Source: Streptomyces sp. NBC_01717 (lineage in GTDB: Bacteria; Actinomycetota; Actinomycetes; Streptomycetales; Streptomycetaceae). From it: a stretch of 64,000 nucleotides of DNA. Under the pieces are notes generated by a model, which did no database searches, had not been told where the DNA came from, and was given only the letters and a program-made list of their open reading frames with translations. Position 1 is the stretch's first letter, and every line of letters starts with the position of its first letter. Below, in pieces: positions 35,801 to 44,394 of this stretch. Both the position numbers and the translations under genes were made by a program. The stretch spans positions 9,243,001 through 9,307,000 of the forward strand of contig NZ_CP109178.1 in NCBI RefSeq assembly GCF_036248255.1, read 5' to 3'.

Positions 35801-36693
35801 TCGGCCAGACGAGCCGCTACGTTCCGGTGGGACAGGAACGCGTGGAGTACGTGAACGCCGGGGACGACACGCAGTGGCAGCACGCCGTGCAATACGTCGC
35901 CGTCGATACCTTCGGAAATCCGCTGTCAAGCGGCATGCACGACAAGGCACACACCTACCAGTCCGGCTGGCACGCCACGGAACGCTGGTTCGGAGCAGTG
36001 GTCCGCCCCTCGATCCCGCGCGGTGGGCACCTGCCGTCGGTACGCAACGGCAACACCCTGTCGGTGTATGTGCCGGAGTTCAACGACTCCGGCACCGACC
36101 ACTGGTCGTTCGCGGAGAAAACCTTCGACGGAGCCGGCGACACGAACACGGCGGTGCTCTACCGCAACGGGCAGCAGATCGCCGCGTCCGACAACGGCGC
36201 GTGGGGCAACTTCGAGGTCCCCGCGGGCAACGCCGCATACCGGCTGGACATGACGACCGCCCGCGTCTCGGACGACTGGCACTTCGGCACCAACACCAGC
36301 ACCTCGTGGACGTTCCGCTCGGACACCACAGCCGCCCCGGAGAAGCTGCCGCTGCTCCAGGTCGACTACGCCGCACCGGTCGACGCGCAGAACGCGGTCG
36401 GCTCTGCGCACAGGCACAACCTCGGCCTGAGCGTCCGCATGCAGGACGGCATGGCCGCACCGCGCGGGGTGACACTGAAGGTCGAGACGTCCTACGACGA
36501 CGGCAAGACCTGGACCACGGCCCGCACTGCCAGGAAGGGCGGTGGGCAGTTCACCGCCACCGTCGAGCGGCCGTCCCGCCTGCACGGCGACGCGTACGTG
36601 ACGCTGCGCGTCACCGCCACGGACGCCGCCGGTAACAGCGTTCAGCAGACCGTGGACCGCGCCTACCTGCACCACGGAGCCAATGATCAGTAA
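32878..36693 (+). CDS. Secreted S8 family serine protease, ~1,270 residues, copy 2
   Basis: A 1,271-residue exported protease, the most divergent of the three. A signal peptide (to about VPTVAAS) and propeptide lead to the S8 domain. Catalytic residues: Asp252 (VLDTGVD), His284 (GHGTHVASI), Asn381 (AAGNSGP) and Ser461 (SGTSMATPHVAG). A PA-like insert lies at about 828-875 (RGKLAVVRYDDDSG). The C-terminal part again ends in the YDDGKTW and GNSVQQTVDRA segments common to the group. The start ATG follows GAAAGG at a long spacing of about 9 bp. It is single-gene, with a terminator behind it and the shared element upstream. Confidence 0.93.
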   Translation: MTWIRLTAAISTGLMLAAGGVPTVAASSQTKATGTATRTAAVPGARSATVRLVTGDRVTVTSLPGGRHTASVQPGPGRKHIPFRTLEEDDKSLTVLPFDAEPLVSAGTLDRRLFDVTALIAAGYDEAHTSALPLIVSSEPSQVGARVSSQAAKAAAATADRLVTFNRAATPSRSLESIHARSLRVADHDLAAFWKTLNPGGKSDAARAAVTPRISLDGKVKAVLDRSTAQINAPTAWKAGYEGQGVKVAVLDTGVDANHPDLAGRITEAKDFSGSGNTDDHFGHGTHVASIVGGTGAASGGTRRGVAPHADLLIGKVLDDNGYGSESGIIDGMEWAADEHAKVVNMSLGANEQTDGTDPMSQALNTLTASTGTLFVVAAGNSGPGQSTVGTPGAADAALTVGAVDRDDSLAPFSSRGPRFGDGAVKPDVTAPGVGIVAARASGTTLGDPVDANYVSLSGTSMATPHVAGAAALLAQQHPDWGAQQLKDALISTSRTVSGTKVTEQGGGRIDLATAMGPVTATGSVTLAPLHIGDTQGARQAATVRYTNTGDKPVTLSLAVNLATETGRALAGGVVGVGSGTVQVGPGATAEVPLRTDAKNAVRGKYYGYLTAKSADGVVVAHTTVSLVVHAPQHRLTVVYRDRDGKVVPGWLPTIWGPDGVEGYTDLDAGVAVVEEGTYYVSTSFNEAADDGVGDVGNVVVPEVKITKDTTVTLNAAEATEVKIHTPRPAERYGQFIPMYYRQIDGQERLEGISLWFSDRFYTNPTAPVTDGAFEFTVRAQLKAPQLRAKFSGVSQVTPYYESFSPVFGDQGARLTAVAAGTAQAPDFRGARGKLAVVRYDDDSGGYDGRALAQTAAAAGAKALLVVWQKGHSVQAEWLPNGVRLALPVMRFSWADGTALLKRMAKGTTTVEFSGTVRSPYMYDVMQVSKGFIPKTLTFSQRNSAEVRATYSRTGASQWASEQRFAWRPYQNTAIGQTSRYVPVGQERVEYVNAGDDTQWQHAVQYVAVDTFGNPLSSGMHDKAHTYQSGWHATERWFGAVVRPSIPRGGHLPSVRNGNTLSVYVPEFNDSGTDHWSFAEKTFDGAGDTNTAVLYRNGQQIAASDNGAWGNFEVPAGNAAYRLDMTTARVSDDWHFGTNTSTSWTFRSDTTAAPEKLPLLQVDYAAPVDAQNAVGSAHRHNLGLSVRMQDGMAAPRGVTLKVETSYDDGKTWTTARTARKGGGQFTATVERPSRLHGDAYVTLRVTATDAAGNSVQQTVDRAYLHHGANDQ

Positions 36694-36713
36694 CGCCACG
36701 GTCTGACTTTACC

Positions 36714-36753
36714 GCGGCGGGTGCCAGGGGATGTGAACCCCGGCACCCGCCGC
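36714..36753 (+). terminator. Hairpin terminator after S8 protease copy 2
   Basis: GCGGCGGGTGCC-A-GGGG (36714-36730) pairs with CCCCGGCACCCGCCGC (36738-36753), one bulged base, loop ATGTGAA. It starts 20 bp after the stop codon. Confidence 0.85.
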
Positions 36754-36800
36754 GCCATTTCACCTGATACCCCACCGCGGCAGCAGGGGGCGCGCTGACC

Positions 36801-37215
36801 GGAGGGCAAGGACCTCCCGCCGGGCAGACGCTGGCTCTCCCCGACCTACGATCCCGACGCCCGCTACGGGACCAAGCGCGGCTCAGGCTGGTGCGGCTAC
36901 AAGGCCCATCTGAGCCATACCTGCGAGCCGGACGACCCCACCTGCTCACCCAGGTCCCGATTCCGGTATGTCACCGGTGCGTACATCGCGGCGGCGCGCG
37001 ACGTGACGGAATCGAGCTGCTCGGTGCGGTTGGACACCTGCCACAAGACCTACGAGGGCGAGCACTTCACACAAGGGGCGTCCACGATCGACTGGCAGGC
37101 CAAGAAAGCTGTCTGTCCCGAGGGCAAGGTCAGAGCCAGCTGGTCCAGCCAGCGCAAGAACAGCGGTACTCACCTTTTCACGGGTGCACTTCACCGCCCA
37201 CGACTGCCGGCGGTC
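36801..37215 (+). pseudogene. IS1182-family transposase, internal fragment
   Basis: The frame SPTYDPDARYGTKRGSGWCG, YKAHLSHTCEPDDP and FTIDW-like (ASTIDWQAKKAVCPEGKVRA) matches IS1182-type transposases (catalytic domain and the cysteine-containing CPEGK segment). It loses both ends and several inner parts, and stops at a junction near 37205 where an oppositely oriented IS1182 tail begins. Confidence 0.7.
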
Positions 37216-37221
37216 ACTCCA

Positions 37222-37550
37222 TCAGGCGTCGAGTTTGATGAGGTTGATGGCCAGGGCAGAGAAGGCGTGTTGGGGGCGGACTTTGGGCTTGCCGGCTTGC
37301 CCGCGGTAGCGGGCATGGCGTATGCCCGTGACGGTGATCGCCTGGTTGATCGTTTCCTCTACTCCGGCCCGGAGCTTGTACTTTCTCCTTCCAGGACTCG
37401 TTCCTGCTCGGCGCGGCAGTGGCCAGGGGTCCATGGGGGTTCTTTGGGATAGAGGGTCAGCTGGCGGCGTCCGCGGGCAGAGAAGGGGCAGCGGACGCGG
37501 AAGGGGGCAGGCGTCGCAGACGTCCGCACCGAACTTGACAACGATCGCGT
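37222..37550 (-). pseudogene. IS1182-family transposase, C-terminal fragment, opposite orientation
   Basis: Reverse strand in two frames: VRCPFSARGRRQLTLYPKEP, then KYKLRAGVEETINQAITVTG, IRHARYRGQAGKPKVRPQHA and the end FSALAINLIKLDA (stop at 37222-37224). This is the tail of an IS1182-type transposase, with a frameshift near 37390. It points toward the other IS1182 fragment, so the pair is convergent. Confidence 0.75.
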
Positions 37551-37614
37551 CGCGTATGTGCTGGCGGGACCAGGGCTTGGTCGGCGAGTTGCATGACCGG
37601 CTGCGCGACTGGTC

Positions 37615-37742
37615 CGCGTGGCGGCCAGACGTGATCCGGAGCCGACCGCCGGCATCATCGACGTGCAGTCGGTGAAAGGGGCCGCGTCGGTGCCGGCCGC
37701 CACAAGGGGCTTCGACGGCGGGAAGAAGGTCAACGGCCGTTA
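37615..37742 (+). pseudogene. IS5-type transposase fragment
   Basis: The frame DPEPTAGIIDVQSVKGAASV and PAATRGFDGGKKVNGR carries the first catalytic Asp (IIDVQSVK, D-S-Q-S-V-K-like) of IS5-type transposases and ends at TAA 37740-37742. Only this internal piece is left. Confidence 0.7.
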
Positions 37743-38121
37743 ACTTGAGCCAGCAGCAGCGTGTCTCGCATGTGTGTGAAGCGCCCTGAAGGTCTGCCAG
37801 TTCGCTTGGTGGATGCGGCTATCTACCGCCATCCATCACGGATGAACTTGACCGAACTCATGGCTCGTCGCCGCACACGCGAAGCAACCAACTCCTGGCG
37901 CGACCCGACACCAACGAACGAAAGCCGATTCCAGGGACAGACAACGGGGAGAAAAGCGACCTCTCGGGCGTTGTTGAGCAGGGATTTCACCCAGGCTAGC
38001 CATCCAGGGGTGACACTAGTGAGACATGGCACAAGTTGGACAGCGTAAGCCTCTTGAGCACGGTTGAAGGGGGCCGGACGATCAAGCATCTTCCCCTCTT
38101 CACAGCGCTTGAGGAGTCCCG
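37743..38121. other. Intergenic region upstream of S8 protease copy 3
   Basis: About 380 bp. It contains the shared 16-bp element at 38027-38042 and presumably the promoter. Short frames here show no domain. Confidence 0.5.
38027..38042 (+). promoter_or_regulatory. 16-bp element shared by the S8 protease genes (site 3)
   Basis: TGGCACAAGTTGGACA, sharing TGGCACA with site 1 and the 6-4-6 layout with both. It ends 79 nt before the TTG start at 38122. The overlapping TTGGACAGCGT (38036-38046) also occurs at 31421-31431, before the decayed hydrolase gene. Confidence 0.55.
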
Positions 38122-41100
38122 TTGCCCAAGGTTCATATTCCCAGGCCCAGACCGGTCGCGCTCGCCGTGATCGCCGCCCTGGCACTCGGGGTCATACCTG
38201 CCACCGCCGCCGTATCGGCGGACCAGGCGACCCCGGGGCCGCCTGCAGACGCCGCACAACGGTCACCTGGCAACGGCAGCAAACACACCGTCACCCTGAT
38301 CACCGGTGACAAGGTCACACTCGGCACCGCCGCCGACGGAACGGCCGTCCGGTCCTTTGAAGGCGCGAACGGGACCACCACAGGTTTCCACCGCGCTGTC
38401 ATCGACGGCTCGACGTATGTCTACCCCGACTCCGTCCTGCCTTACGTCAGCGCCGGAAAGCTCGACAAGCGGCTGTTCAACGTGACTCAACTGATCGCCG
38501 ACGGCTACGACGATGCGCACACCTTCCGGCTGCCGCTCATCGTGAAGTACACCGACGCCGCCGCCAAGTCCCGGACCCTGCCGAAGGTGACCGGTTCGAC
38601 CGACGTCCGCCGGCTGGACAGCATCCAGGGCGCGGCCCTTGCGCAGAACCGGAAGCAGGCTTCGGCATTCTGGTCGGCGCTGACTGGCGGTTCCGCCGCG
38701 GGAGCCCGGTCGGCGACCCCGTCTTTCGCAGGCGGCATCGCCAAGGTCTGGCTCGACGGCAAGGTGGAGTCAGCCCTGGCCGACTCCACCGCCCAGATCG
38801 GTGCTCCGCAGGTGTGGTCGGAAGGCGACACCGGCAAGGGCGTCAAGGTCGCGGTGCTCGACACCGGTATCGACGCCGAACACCCCGACCTCGCCGGACA
38901 GGTCGATTCCAGCGCCAGCTTCGTCCCGAACGAGGATGTCGCCGACTACCAGGGACACGGCACCCACGTCGCCTCGACGATCGCGGGCACCGGCAGCGCC
39001 TCCGACGGGAAGGAGAAGGGCGTCGCCCCCGGCGCCCGGCTGGAGATCGGCAAGGTCCTCAACTCAGAGGGCTCGGGACAGGATTCCTGGATCATCGCGG
39101 GCATGGAATGGGCCGCCCGCGACGCCCAGGCCAAGATCATCAGCATGAGCCTGGGCGGCGGCGGCGACCACACCGACCCCATGAGCCAGGCTGTCGACCG
39201 CCTCAGCCGCGAGACCGGCGCGCTGTTCGTCATCGCGGCGGGCAACGGCGGCCCGCACTCCATCGGAAGCCCTGGAGCCGCGGACGCGGCCCTGACCGTG
39301 GGTGCCGTGGACTCTGCGGACCAGCTCGCCGACTTCTCCAGCACGGGCCCACGTGGGGGCGATGCCGGGCTGAAGCCAGAGATCACGGCACCCGGCGTCG
39401 ACATCCTGGCGGCCCGCTCCCACTACAACCGGGGCTCGGGCTACTACACCACGATGAGCGGCACCTCGATGGCGACGCCGCATGTCGCCGGCGCCGCTGC
39501 GCTGCTCGCCGCCGCCCACCCGGACTGGACCGGCCCTCAGCTGAAGGAGGCGCTGGTCAGCAGCGCCAAGGCCACCCCGTCGTACACGCCCTACCAGGCG
39601 GGCGGAGGACGGCTCGACGCCCTGGCAGCGGTGCACGCCTCGGTCTTCGCGACCGTCAGTGCCTATTCCGGCTTCCACCCATGGCCCCACGAGCCGGGAG
39701 AGACCGACGTCCAGAAGGTGACGTACACCAACGTCGGCGACGCCCCAGTCAACCTCGGCCTGGCGATCAACGGCAGCCTCCCGGCGGGGCTGTTCACCCT
39801 CTCCGAGGACCACATCACTATTCCCGCGCACGGCACCACCTCGGTCACCCTGACCGCGACGCTGGACCGGCTGCCGCCCGATCAGACGGTCAGCGGTATG
39901 GTCAGCGCTACCGACAGCGTCGGCACGGTCCGGGCCCGGACCCTGATCGGTGCCGCGAACGAAGGCCAGCGCCAGATCCTGAAGATCATCGCGAAGGACC
40001 GATCCGGCAAACCGCTCTCTGGCAGGGTCCTTCTCGCCGCAGAGCACGCCTTTACGATGATGGAGCTCGATGCGTCCGGCACCGGTACCGCACGGGTGCC
40101 CGTCGGCACCTACAGCGGCTGGCTCTCCGCCGACGTCCAGGGCACCAACGGCCCCCACTCGCGGGGTATGGCCCTGCTCGCCTTCAACGACGTCAAGTTG
40201 GATCAGGACCGCACCGTCACCCTGGACGGCCGGAAGGCCCGTCAAATCCTGGCGAACGTGCCGCAGCAGACGACCCCTGTCGCGCCGCGGCTGGACGTCC
40301 GCCGGTCGTTCAGCGACAGCGCGGTCGAGTCCTCCATGCTGCCCGACCCCTCCTATGACAGCATCTGGGCTCTGCCGACCGGCAAGAAGGTCAGCACGGG
40401 CGAGTTCGAGGTCGGTGCCCGCTTCCGCCTCGAGCAGCCGGCGCTGACCCTGGGCACGAAGTCGAAGACCTACCGCGACCCGCTGGTCAAGCGCGCCGCC
40501 AAGCCGCTGCCTGTCGGCACCCGCACGCTGACGGCCGTCGATGCCGGAACGGGTACGGCCGAGGAGCTGGCCAGGCACAACGTACGCGGCAAGGCCGTGG
40601 TGGTGCGCGGCAGCGACCCGGCCGGAATCCAGGCGCAGGCGGAGGCCGCCGCCGCGGCGGGCGCCCGCATGCTCGTGGTCGCCAACGACGGCATCGGCCG
40701 GCTGCAGCCCTGGGACGAGAATCCCTGGAGCCCGGAGAGCCCGGCACCGCTGACGGTGGCGACGCTCAACGCCGACCAGGGCGGCGACCTGATCAAGGCG
40801 CTGCAGCGGGGCCCGGTCCCGCTCAAGGTCACCTCGCACCCCAGCACCGACTACCTCTACGACGTGGTGCACCACTGGTCCGGCGCGGTCCCGGCGGACC
40901 CGACCTGGCGCGTGAAGCAGCGTGACCTGGGCCGGGTGGACGTCTCGTTCCGCAACTACCGGCCGGGTAAGGCGCTGGAATTCCGCACCGACATCTGGCG
41001 CGGCTGGGCCGTCTCGAACCAGGTCACCGCGCCCGCCCAGGGCGACCGCACCGACTGGGTCACCCCCGACGCCGCCTGGCTGGATGACGCCTTCATCGCA

Positions 41101-41832
41101 GGCGAGACCGGGCAGCACTCAATCGACGTCCTCCACTACTCAGCGCGGAAGACCGCCAAGGTCAAGTGGTTCGGGCCGATCCAGCGACCCCGCATGGGCC
41201 CGATGGGCTATCAGCCGGTGCGGTACCTCGACGGGGTCTACATTCCCGCACCCGGCTGGGGTGATTCCGGTGCCGGCCACGTCGGCGAGGCCCGCGCCAA
41301 CTTCATGGTCAAGGACTGGATGTCCCTCTACCAAGGTGACCAGCAGCTCGACTGGGGCAACTCCGAGTACCTGCCGATCACCGGGCTCGCCCCCGAGCCG
41401 CTGCCCTACCGCCTGGTCGTCGACAACGACCGGGCGACCTGGACCAACCCGTACTCGACGCACACGCTGACCGAGTGGAACTTCACATCCGCCGTCACCG
41501 GTAGCGAGTCAGCCGCGCCGCTGCCCCTGATCCAGCTCGACTACGGAGTGGACACCGACAAGGCAGGCCGGGCGGACCGGCGCGCCAAGCTGACGGTGAC
41601 CGCCTCCCACCTGCCCGGCACCACCACCGCCATCGGGAAGCCCTCGCTCGAGGTCTCCTACGACGACGGCAAGACCTGGCAGCGGGCCGACCTGAGCCGC
41701 AGTGGAACCGGGTGGCGGACAGGCCTCCACGCGCCGAAGTCCGTCGGCTTCGCCACACTCCGGGTCACCGCCCGGGACCGCGCCGGCAACACCGTCTCCC
41801 AGACGATCACCCGGGCCTTCGGCCTGCGCTGA
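38122..41832 (+). CDS. Secreted S8 family serine protease, ~1,240 residues, copy 3
   Basis: A 1,236-residue exported protease, the closest relative of copy 1 (shared segments TVTLITGDKVT, GGIAKVWLDGKV, STAQIGAP, KEKGVAPGA). A signal peptide ends near AAVSA. Catalytic residues: Asp247 (VLDTGID), His279 (GHGTHVAST) and Ser449 (SGTSMATPHVAG); the oxyanion Asn is in AAGNGGP. A PA-like insert lies at about 815-865 (VRGKAVVVRG). The end (YDDGKTWQRA to SQTITRAFGLR) matches copy 1. Start TTG 38122 is preceded by GAGGAG at ideal spacing, and no ATG is better placed. Likely function: extracellular protein breakdown. Confidence 0.93.
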   Translation: MPKVHIPRPRPVALAVIAALALGVIPATAAVSADQATPGPPADAAQRSPGNGSKHTVTLITGDKVTLGTAADGTAVRSFEGANGTTTGFHRAVIDGSTYVYPDSVLPYVSAGKLDKRLFNVTQLIADGYDDAHTFRLPLIVKYTDAAAKSRTLPKVTGSTDVRRLDSIQGAALAQNRKQASAFWSALTGGSAAGARSATPSFAGGIAKVWLDGKVESALADSTAQIGAPQVWSEGDTGKGVKVAVLDTGIDAEHPDLAGQVDSSASFVPNEDVADYQGHGTHVASTIAGTGSASDGKEKGVAPGARLEIGKVLNSEGSGQDSWIIAGMEWAARDAQAKIISMSLGGGGDHTDPMSQAVDRLSRETGALFVIAAGNGGPHSIGSPGAADAALTVGAVDSADQLADFSSTGPRGGDAGLKPEITAPGVDILAARSHYNRGSGYYTTMSGTSMATPHVAGAAALLAAAHPDWTGPQLKEALVSSAKATPSYTPYQAGGGRLDALAAVHASVFATVSAYSGFHPWPHEPGETDVQKVTYTNVGDAPVNLGLAINGSLPAGLFTLSEDHITIPAHGTTSVTLTATLDRLPPDQTVSGMVSATDSVGTVRARTLIGAANEGQRQILKIIAKDRSGKPLSGRVLLAAEHAFTMMELDASGTGTARVPVGTYSGWLSADVQGTNGPHSRGMALLAFNDVKLDQDRTVTLDGRKARQILANVPQQTTPVAPRLDVRRSFSDSAVESSMLPDPSYDSIWALPTGKKVSTGEFEVGARFRLEQPALTLGTKSKTYRDPLVKRAAKPLPVGTRTLTAVDAGTGTAEELARHNVRGKAVVVRGSDPAGIQAQAEAAAAAGARMLVVANDGIGRLQPWDENPWSPESPAPLTVATLNADQGGDLIKALQRGPVPLKVTSHPSTDYLYDVVHHWSGAVPADPTWRVKQRDLGRVDVSFRNYRPGKALEFRTDIWRGWAVSNQVTAPAQGDRTDWVTPDAAWLDDAFIAGETGQHSIDVLHYSARKTAKVKWFGPIQRPRMGPMGYQPVRYLDGVYIPAPGWGDSGAGHVGEARANFMVKDWMSLYQGDQQLDWGNSEYLPITGLAPEPLPYRLVVDNDRATWTNPYSTHTLTEWNFTSAVTGSESAAPLPLIQLDYGVDTDKAGRADRRAKLTVTASHLPGTTTAIGKPSLEVSYDDGKTWQRADLSRSGTGWRTGLHAPKSVGFATLRVTARDRAGNTVSQTITRAFGLR

Positions 41833-41850
41833 CGTCACGCTACACAGCAA

Positions 41851-41890
41851 GCGAATGGGCGGGCCGCAGCCGGCGACCCCGCCCATTCGC
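41851..41890 (+). terminator. Hairpin terminator after S8 protease copy 3
   Basis: GCGAATGGGCGGG (41851-41863) pairs perfectly with CCCGCCCATTCGC (41878-41890) across a 14-base loop, 19 bp after the stop codon. Confidence 0.8.
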
Positions 41891-42130
41891 CGCAGGAGCG
41901 GAGACCAGCAAACACGCGGTGCACCGGCCGCTGAACCACCTCTTTCTTCCTGCCGCACAACGGAGCGATGGCGAACACTACGGCGATAGGGTCGCGCAAT
42001 GTCCGCACCTGGGTACCTGGTGGCGATCTGGTCCTGGCTGCTTACCTCTGGCGTCAGGGGCTATCCACAGTGTGAACGCCACAGGCCGCCGCAACTTGGG
42101 TGCTCCCACGAGCATCTACTAGCAGACGGC

Positions 42131-42801
42131 GAGACCGAGATGATCCGTCAGCTCAAGATTGCCCATGACCAGGCCGTCGAACAGCGCACGACCGCGATGG
42201 TCACGATCAAAGCGATGCTCATCCACGCCCCCGACGCCATGCGCTACGAGACCGCCGGAAAACACAGATCACCCTGGCCCGGCACCTGGCCGGCCTGCGT
42301 CCCCGCCGCCTGGAAGAACCCGATGACGCACTGCGCCACGTCCTACGAACGCTCGCCAAGCGGTGGCAGTACCTCGACACCGAGGCCAAAGAGCTGACGA
42401 AGCTGATCGCTGATCTGGTACGCCGAGCCGCGCCGCAACTGCTCGAGCCATTCGGCATCGGTGTGGACGCCGCCGCGGAGATCCTCGTCGTGGCCGGCGA
42501 CAACCCCGAACGCATCAAGTCCGAAGCCGCGCTCGCCAAACTCGCGGGCATCGCACCCGTGCCCACCGGCTCCGGGATGACCAGCGGCACACACCGCATC
42601 AACCACGGCGGTCATCGCCAGCTCAACGCCGCGGTCTACCGCACCGTCATCGTCCGCATGCGATTCCACCAGCCCACGATCGACTACGTCGCCCGCCGCA
42701 CCGCTGAGGGCAAAACAAAACGGGAAATCATCCGCTGCCTCAAGCGCTACGTCATCCGCGAGGTCTACCACCTCATCCGACCCGCCCCCGCAACGAGTTG
42801 A
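42131..42801 (+). pseudogene. IS110-family transposase, 5'-truncated and frameshifted
   Basis: The frame AVEQRTTAMVTIKAMLIHAP is broken near 42262; the next frame reads TQITLARHLAGLRPRRLEEP, ALRHVLRTLAKRWQYLDTEA, then FGIGVDAAAEILVVAGDNPE, SEAALAKLAGIAPVPTGSGM and HRINHGGHRQLNAAVYRTVI, the C-terminal Tnp_20 domain of IS110-type recombinases. The N-terminal DEDD catalytic domain is missing. The stop is TGA 42799-42801. Confidence 0.85.
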
Positions 42802-42821
42802 CAACTATAGGAGCGTCAACG

Positions 42822-43030
42822 CGATGGCCGAAGCCCTCAACGGTTCCTTCAAGGCCGAGCTGATCGAGCATCAGGGCCCCTGGCGGGACGCTGACCAGGT
42901 CGAACGTGCCGTCGTCCAATGGGTCGGCTGGTACAACACCGAGCGCCTGCACTCCGCCCTCGGCTACCTCCCACCCGAGGAATTCGAGGCCCAGCACAAC
43001 CGATCACAGGCAGCCCCAAGCGCCGCCTGA
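42822..43030 (+). pseudogene. IS3-family OrfB C-terminal fragment
   Basis: The frame MAEALNGSFKAELIEHQGPW, RDADQVERAVVQWVGWYNTE and RLHSALGYLPPEEFEAQ is the C-terminal end of IS3-type OrfB, including the catalytic Glu in the AEALNG segment. Its upstream part has been replaced by the IS110 fragment. Confidence 0.85.
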
Positions 43031-43197
43031 AACCCGAGAAACCGGCCGCTACGAAACTCGGGGCAGCTCAGTACGTCGTGATGCGCATCTCGCTAGTGCT
43101 GTGACCGCATACGTTTACCGGGCTGGTGATCCCTGCCCCCGGGAGCCGTGCTTCTAGAGTGAGGCGTCACAGCTCGGCAGCGGGGTGGGGAGGACGT

Positions 43198-43632
43198 ATG
43201 GCGGAGGCCGAGGTTCCTGGGTCAGAGTCGGGTTGGGAACGCGCGCCGGAGTACCAGGGCGGGAAACGAAACCCGGCATTCCAGGCCAGCATGTGGGAAT
43301 ACGCGGCGAGCTCCTTTCGACTGGTTGCCGGTCTGTCGCCGTCCCTGGACGTCCTGGCTGCGCGGCTGCGATTGAACATCGAGCGTGGCTGGGAGGACCT
43401 GGGCCCAGTGGATGCGGCGATGTTCAGGATCCAGAAAATCGACTTCGCGCTCAGCCGGGTGGAGGGCAACCCCTGCCCCGATGTCTTCGTCTGGGTCAGC
43501 CGCGCTCAGTCTGATGTCGAGGCGGCCCTCGATATCCTGCTCGGCGCTCTCGGCATCGGCAGGGAAGCCATTACCTTCCGTAACAATGGCGAGAGCGGAT
43601 TCGTTGACCTGCGGAACGATCCCCAGGCCTGA
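43198..43632 (+). CDS. Hypothetical protein, 144 residues
   Basis: An apparently intact small gene between IS fragments. ATG 43198 is preceded by GGGGAGGA at good spacing. The protein is acidic, soluble by eye (no signal peptide or membrane helix), with a helical middle (VLAARLRLNIERGWEDLGPV, MFRIQKIDFALSRVEGN) and a C-terminal alpha/beta-looking part (VEAALDILLGALGIGREAIT). The size and style are like immunity or small adaptor proteins but I recognise no family. An IS630 remnant begins right after its stop, so a downstream partner gene may have been lost. Confidence 0.65.
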   Translation: MAEAEVPGSESGWERAPEYQGGKRNPAFQASMWEYAASSFRLVAGLSPSLDVLAARLRLNIERGWEDLGPVDAAMFRIQKIDFALSRVEGNPCPDVFVWVSRAQSDVEAALDILLGALGIGREAITFRNNGESGFVDLRNDPQA

Positions 43633-43641
43633 CGCCTGAAG

Positions 43642-43945
43642 TCACGCTGCTTCGCAGATGGGGCGTCCGCCCCATCTGATGCCTTTCTCGCTGCGGATGC
43701 GAGCACGCTCCTTCCGCTGGGCGGCGAGGACCTCTGGATGGCGTGCGTTCTTGTTGCGCCAGCGCAAGTAGGCGTGCAGGGCACGGGTCTGGCCGGTGTG
43801 GTTCCGTGGTTGGAGTTGGCGACGGTGAACTGCCGCAGCGGCCCGAAGTGGGCCTCGATCGGGTTGGCCCAGGACGCGTAGGTCGGGGTGAAGCACAGTT
43901 CGACCCGGTTCTTCTTCGCCCAGCACCGGATCGTCTGGCCCACAC
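43642..43945 (-). pseudogene. IS630-family transposase C-terminal remnant
   Basis: Reverse strand: KKNRVELCFTPTYASWANPI, EAHFGPLRQFTVANSN (catalytic Glu in the NPIEAHF segment), then after a frame change near 43790 LHAYLRWRNKNARHPEVLAA and GIRWGGRPICEAA. It is the 3' part of an IS630-type transposase and truncates the LtrA gene at its other end. Confidence 0.8.
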
Positions 43946-44390
43946 TTTGTGTAGTGGCGGCGGGCGGCCTGCGCATGGTCTTTGCCATGTGGTGGCTGTA
44001 CTTCGCCCGGCCCGCCCACACCCTGCTGGCAGGCACCGGGCCCCCCGACAGGGGGTTTCTGCGGGCCTACGGCCACTACCTGATCTTCGCGTCGGCTGCC
44101 GCCGTGGGGGCCGGCCTGGCGGTGATTGCCGACCAGGTCACTCACCGCATCGACGTCTTCCCGCAGGCAGCCGGTGCCATGGTCGCCGTCCCGGCGGCCG
44201 TCTTCCTGGTCACCGTGTGGGCGCTGCACCTGCGGTCCCGAGCATCGTCGAGTCGGCGCTCTTCCCCCTCGCTGCCGTCCTCGTCCTTCTGACTGTCTTC
44301 TTCTCGGCCACGGCTCTCGCCACGCGAGTCCTGCTGGTGGTTCTGGCCGTTGTCACGACGATCAGCGGCCGTCGGAGTCAGGAGGGCTGA
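43946..44390 (+). pseudogene. Low temperature requirement A (LtrA)-like membrane protein, remnant
   Basis: The frame LRMVFAMWWLYFARPAHTLL, FLRAYGHYLIFASAAAVGAG and VAVPAAVFLVTVWALHLR matches the last membrane helices of LtrA-type proteins. A frame change near 44240 leads to SIVESALFPLAAVLVLLTVF and VLLVVLAVVTTISGR, the final helix pair, ending at TGA 44388-44390. All N-terminal helices were removed at the junction with the IS630 remnant. Confidence 0.75.
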
Positions 44391-44394
44391 CGGC

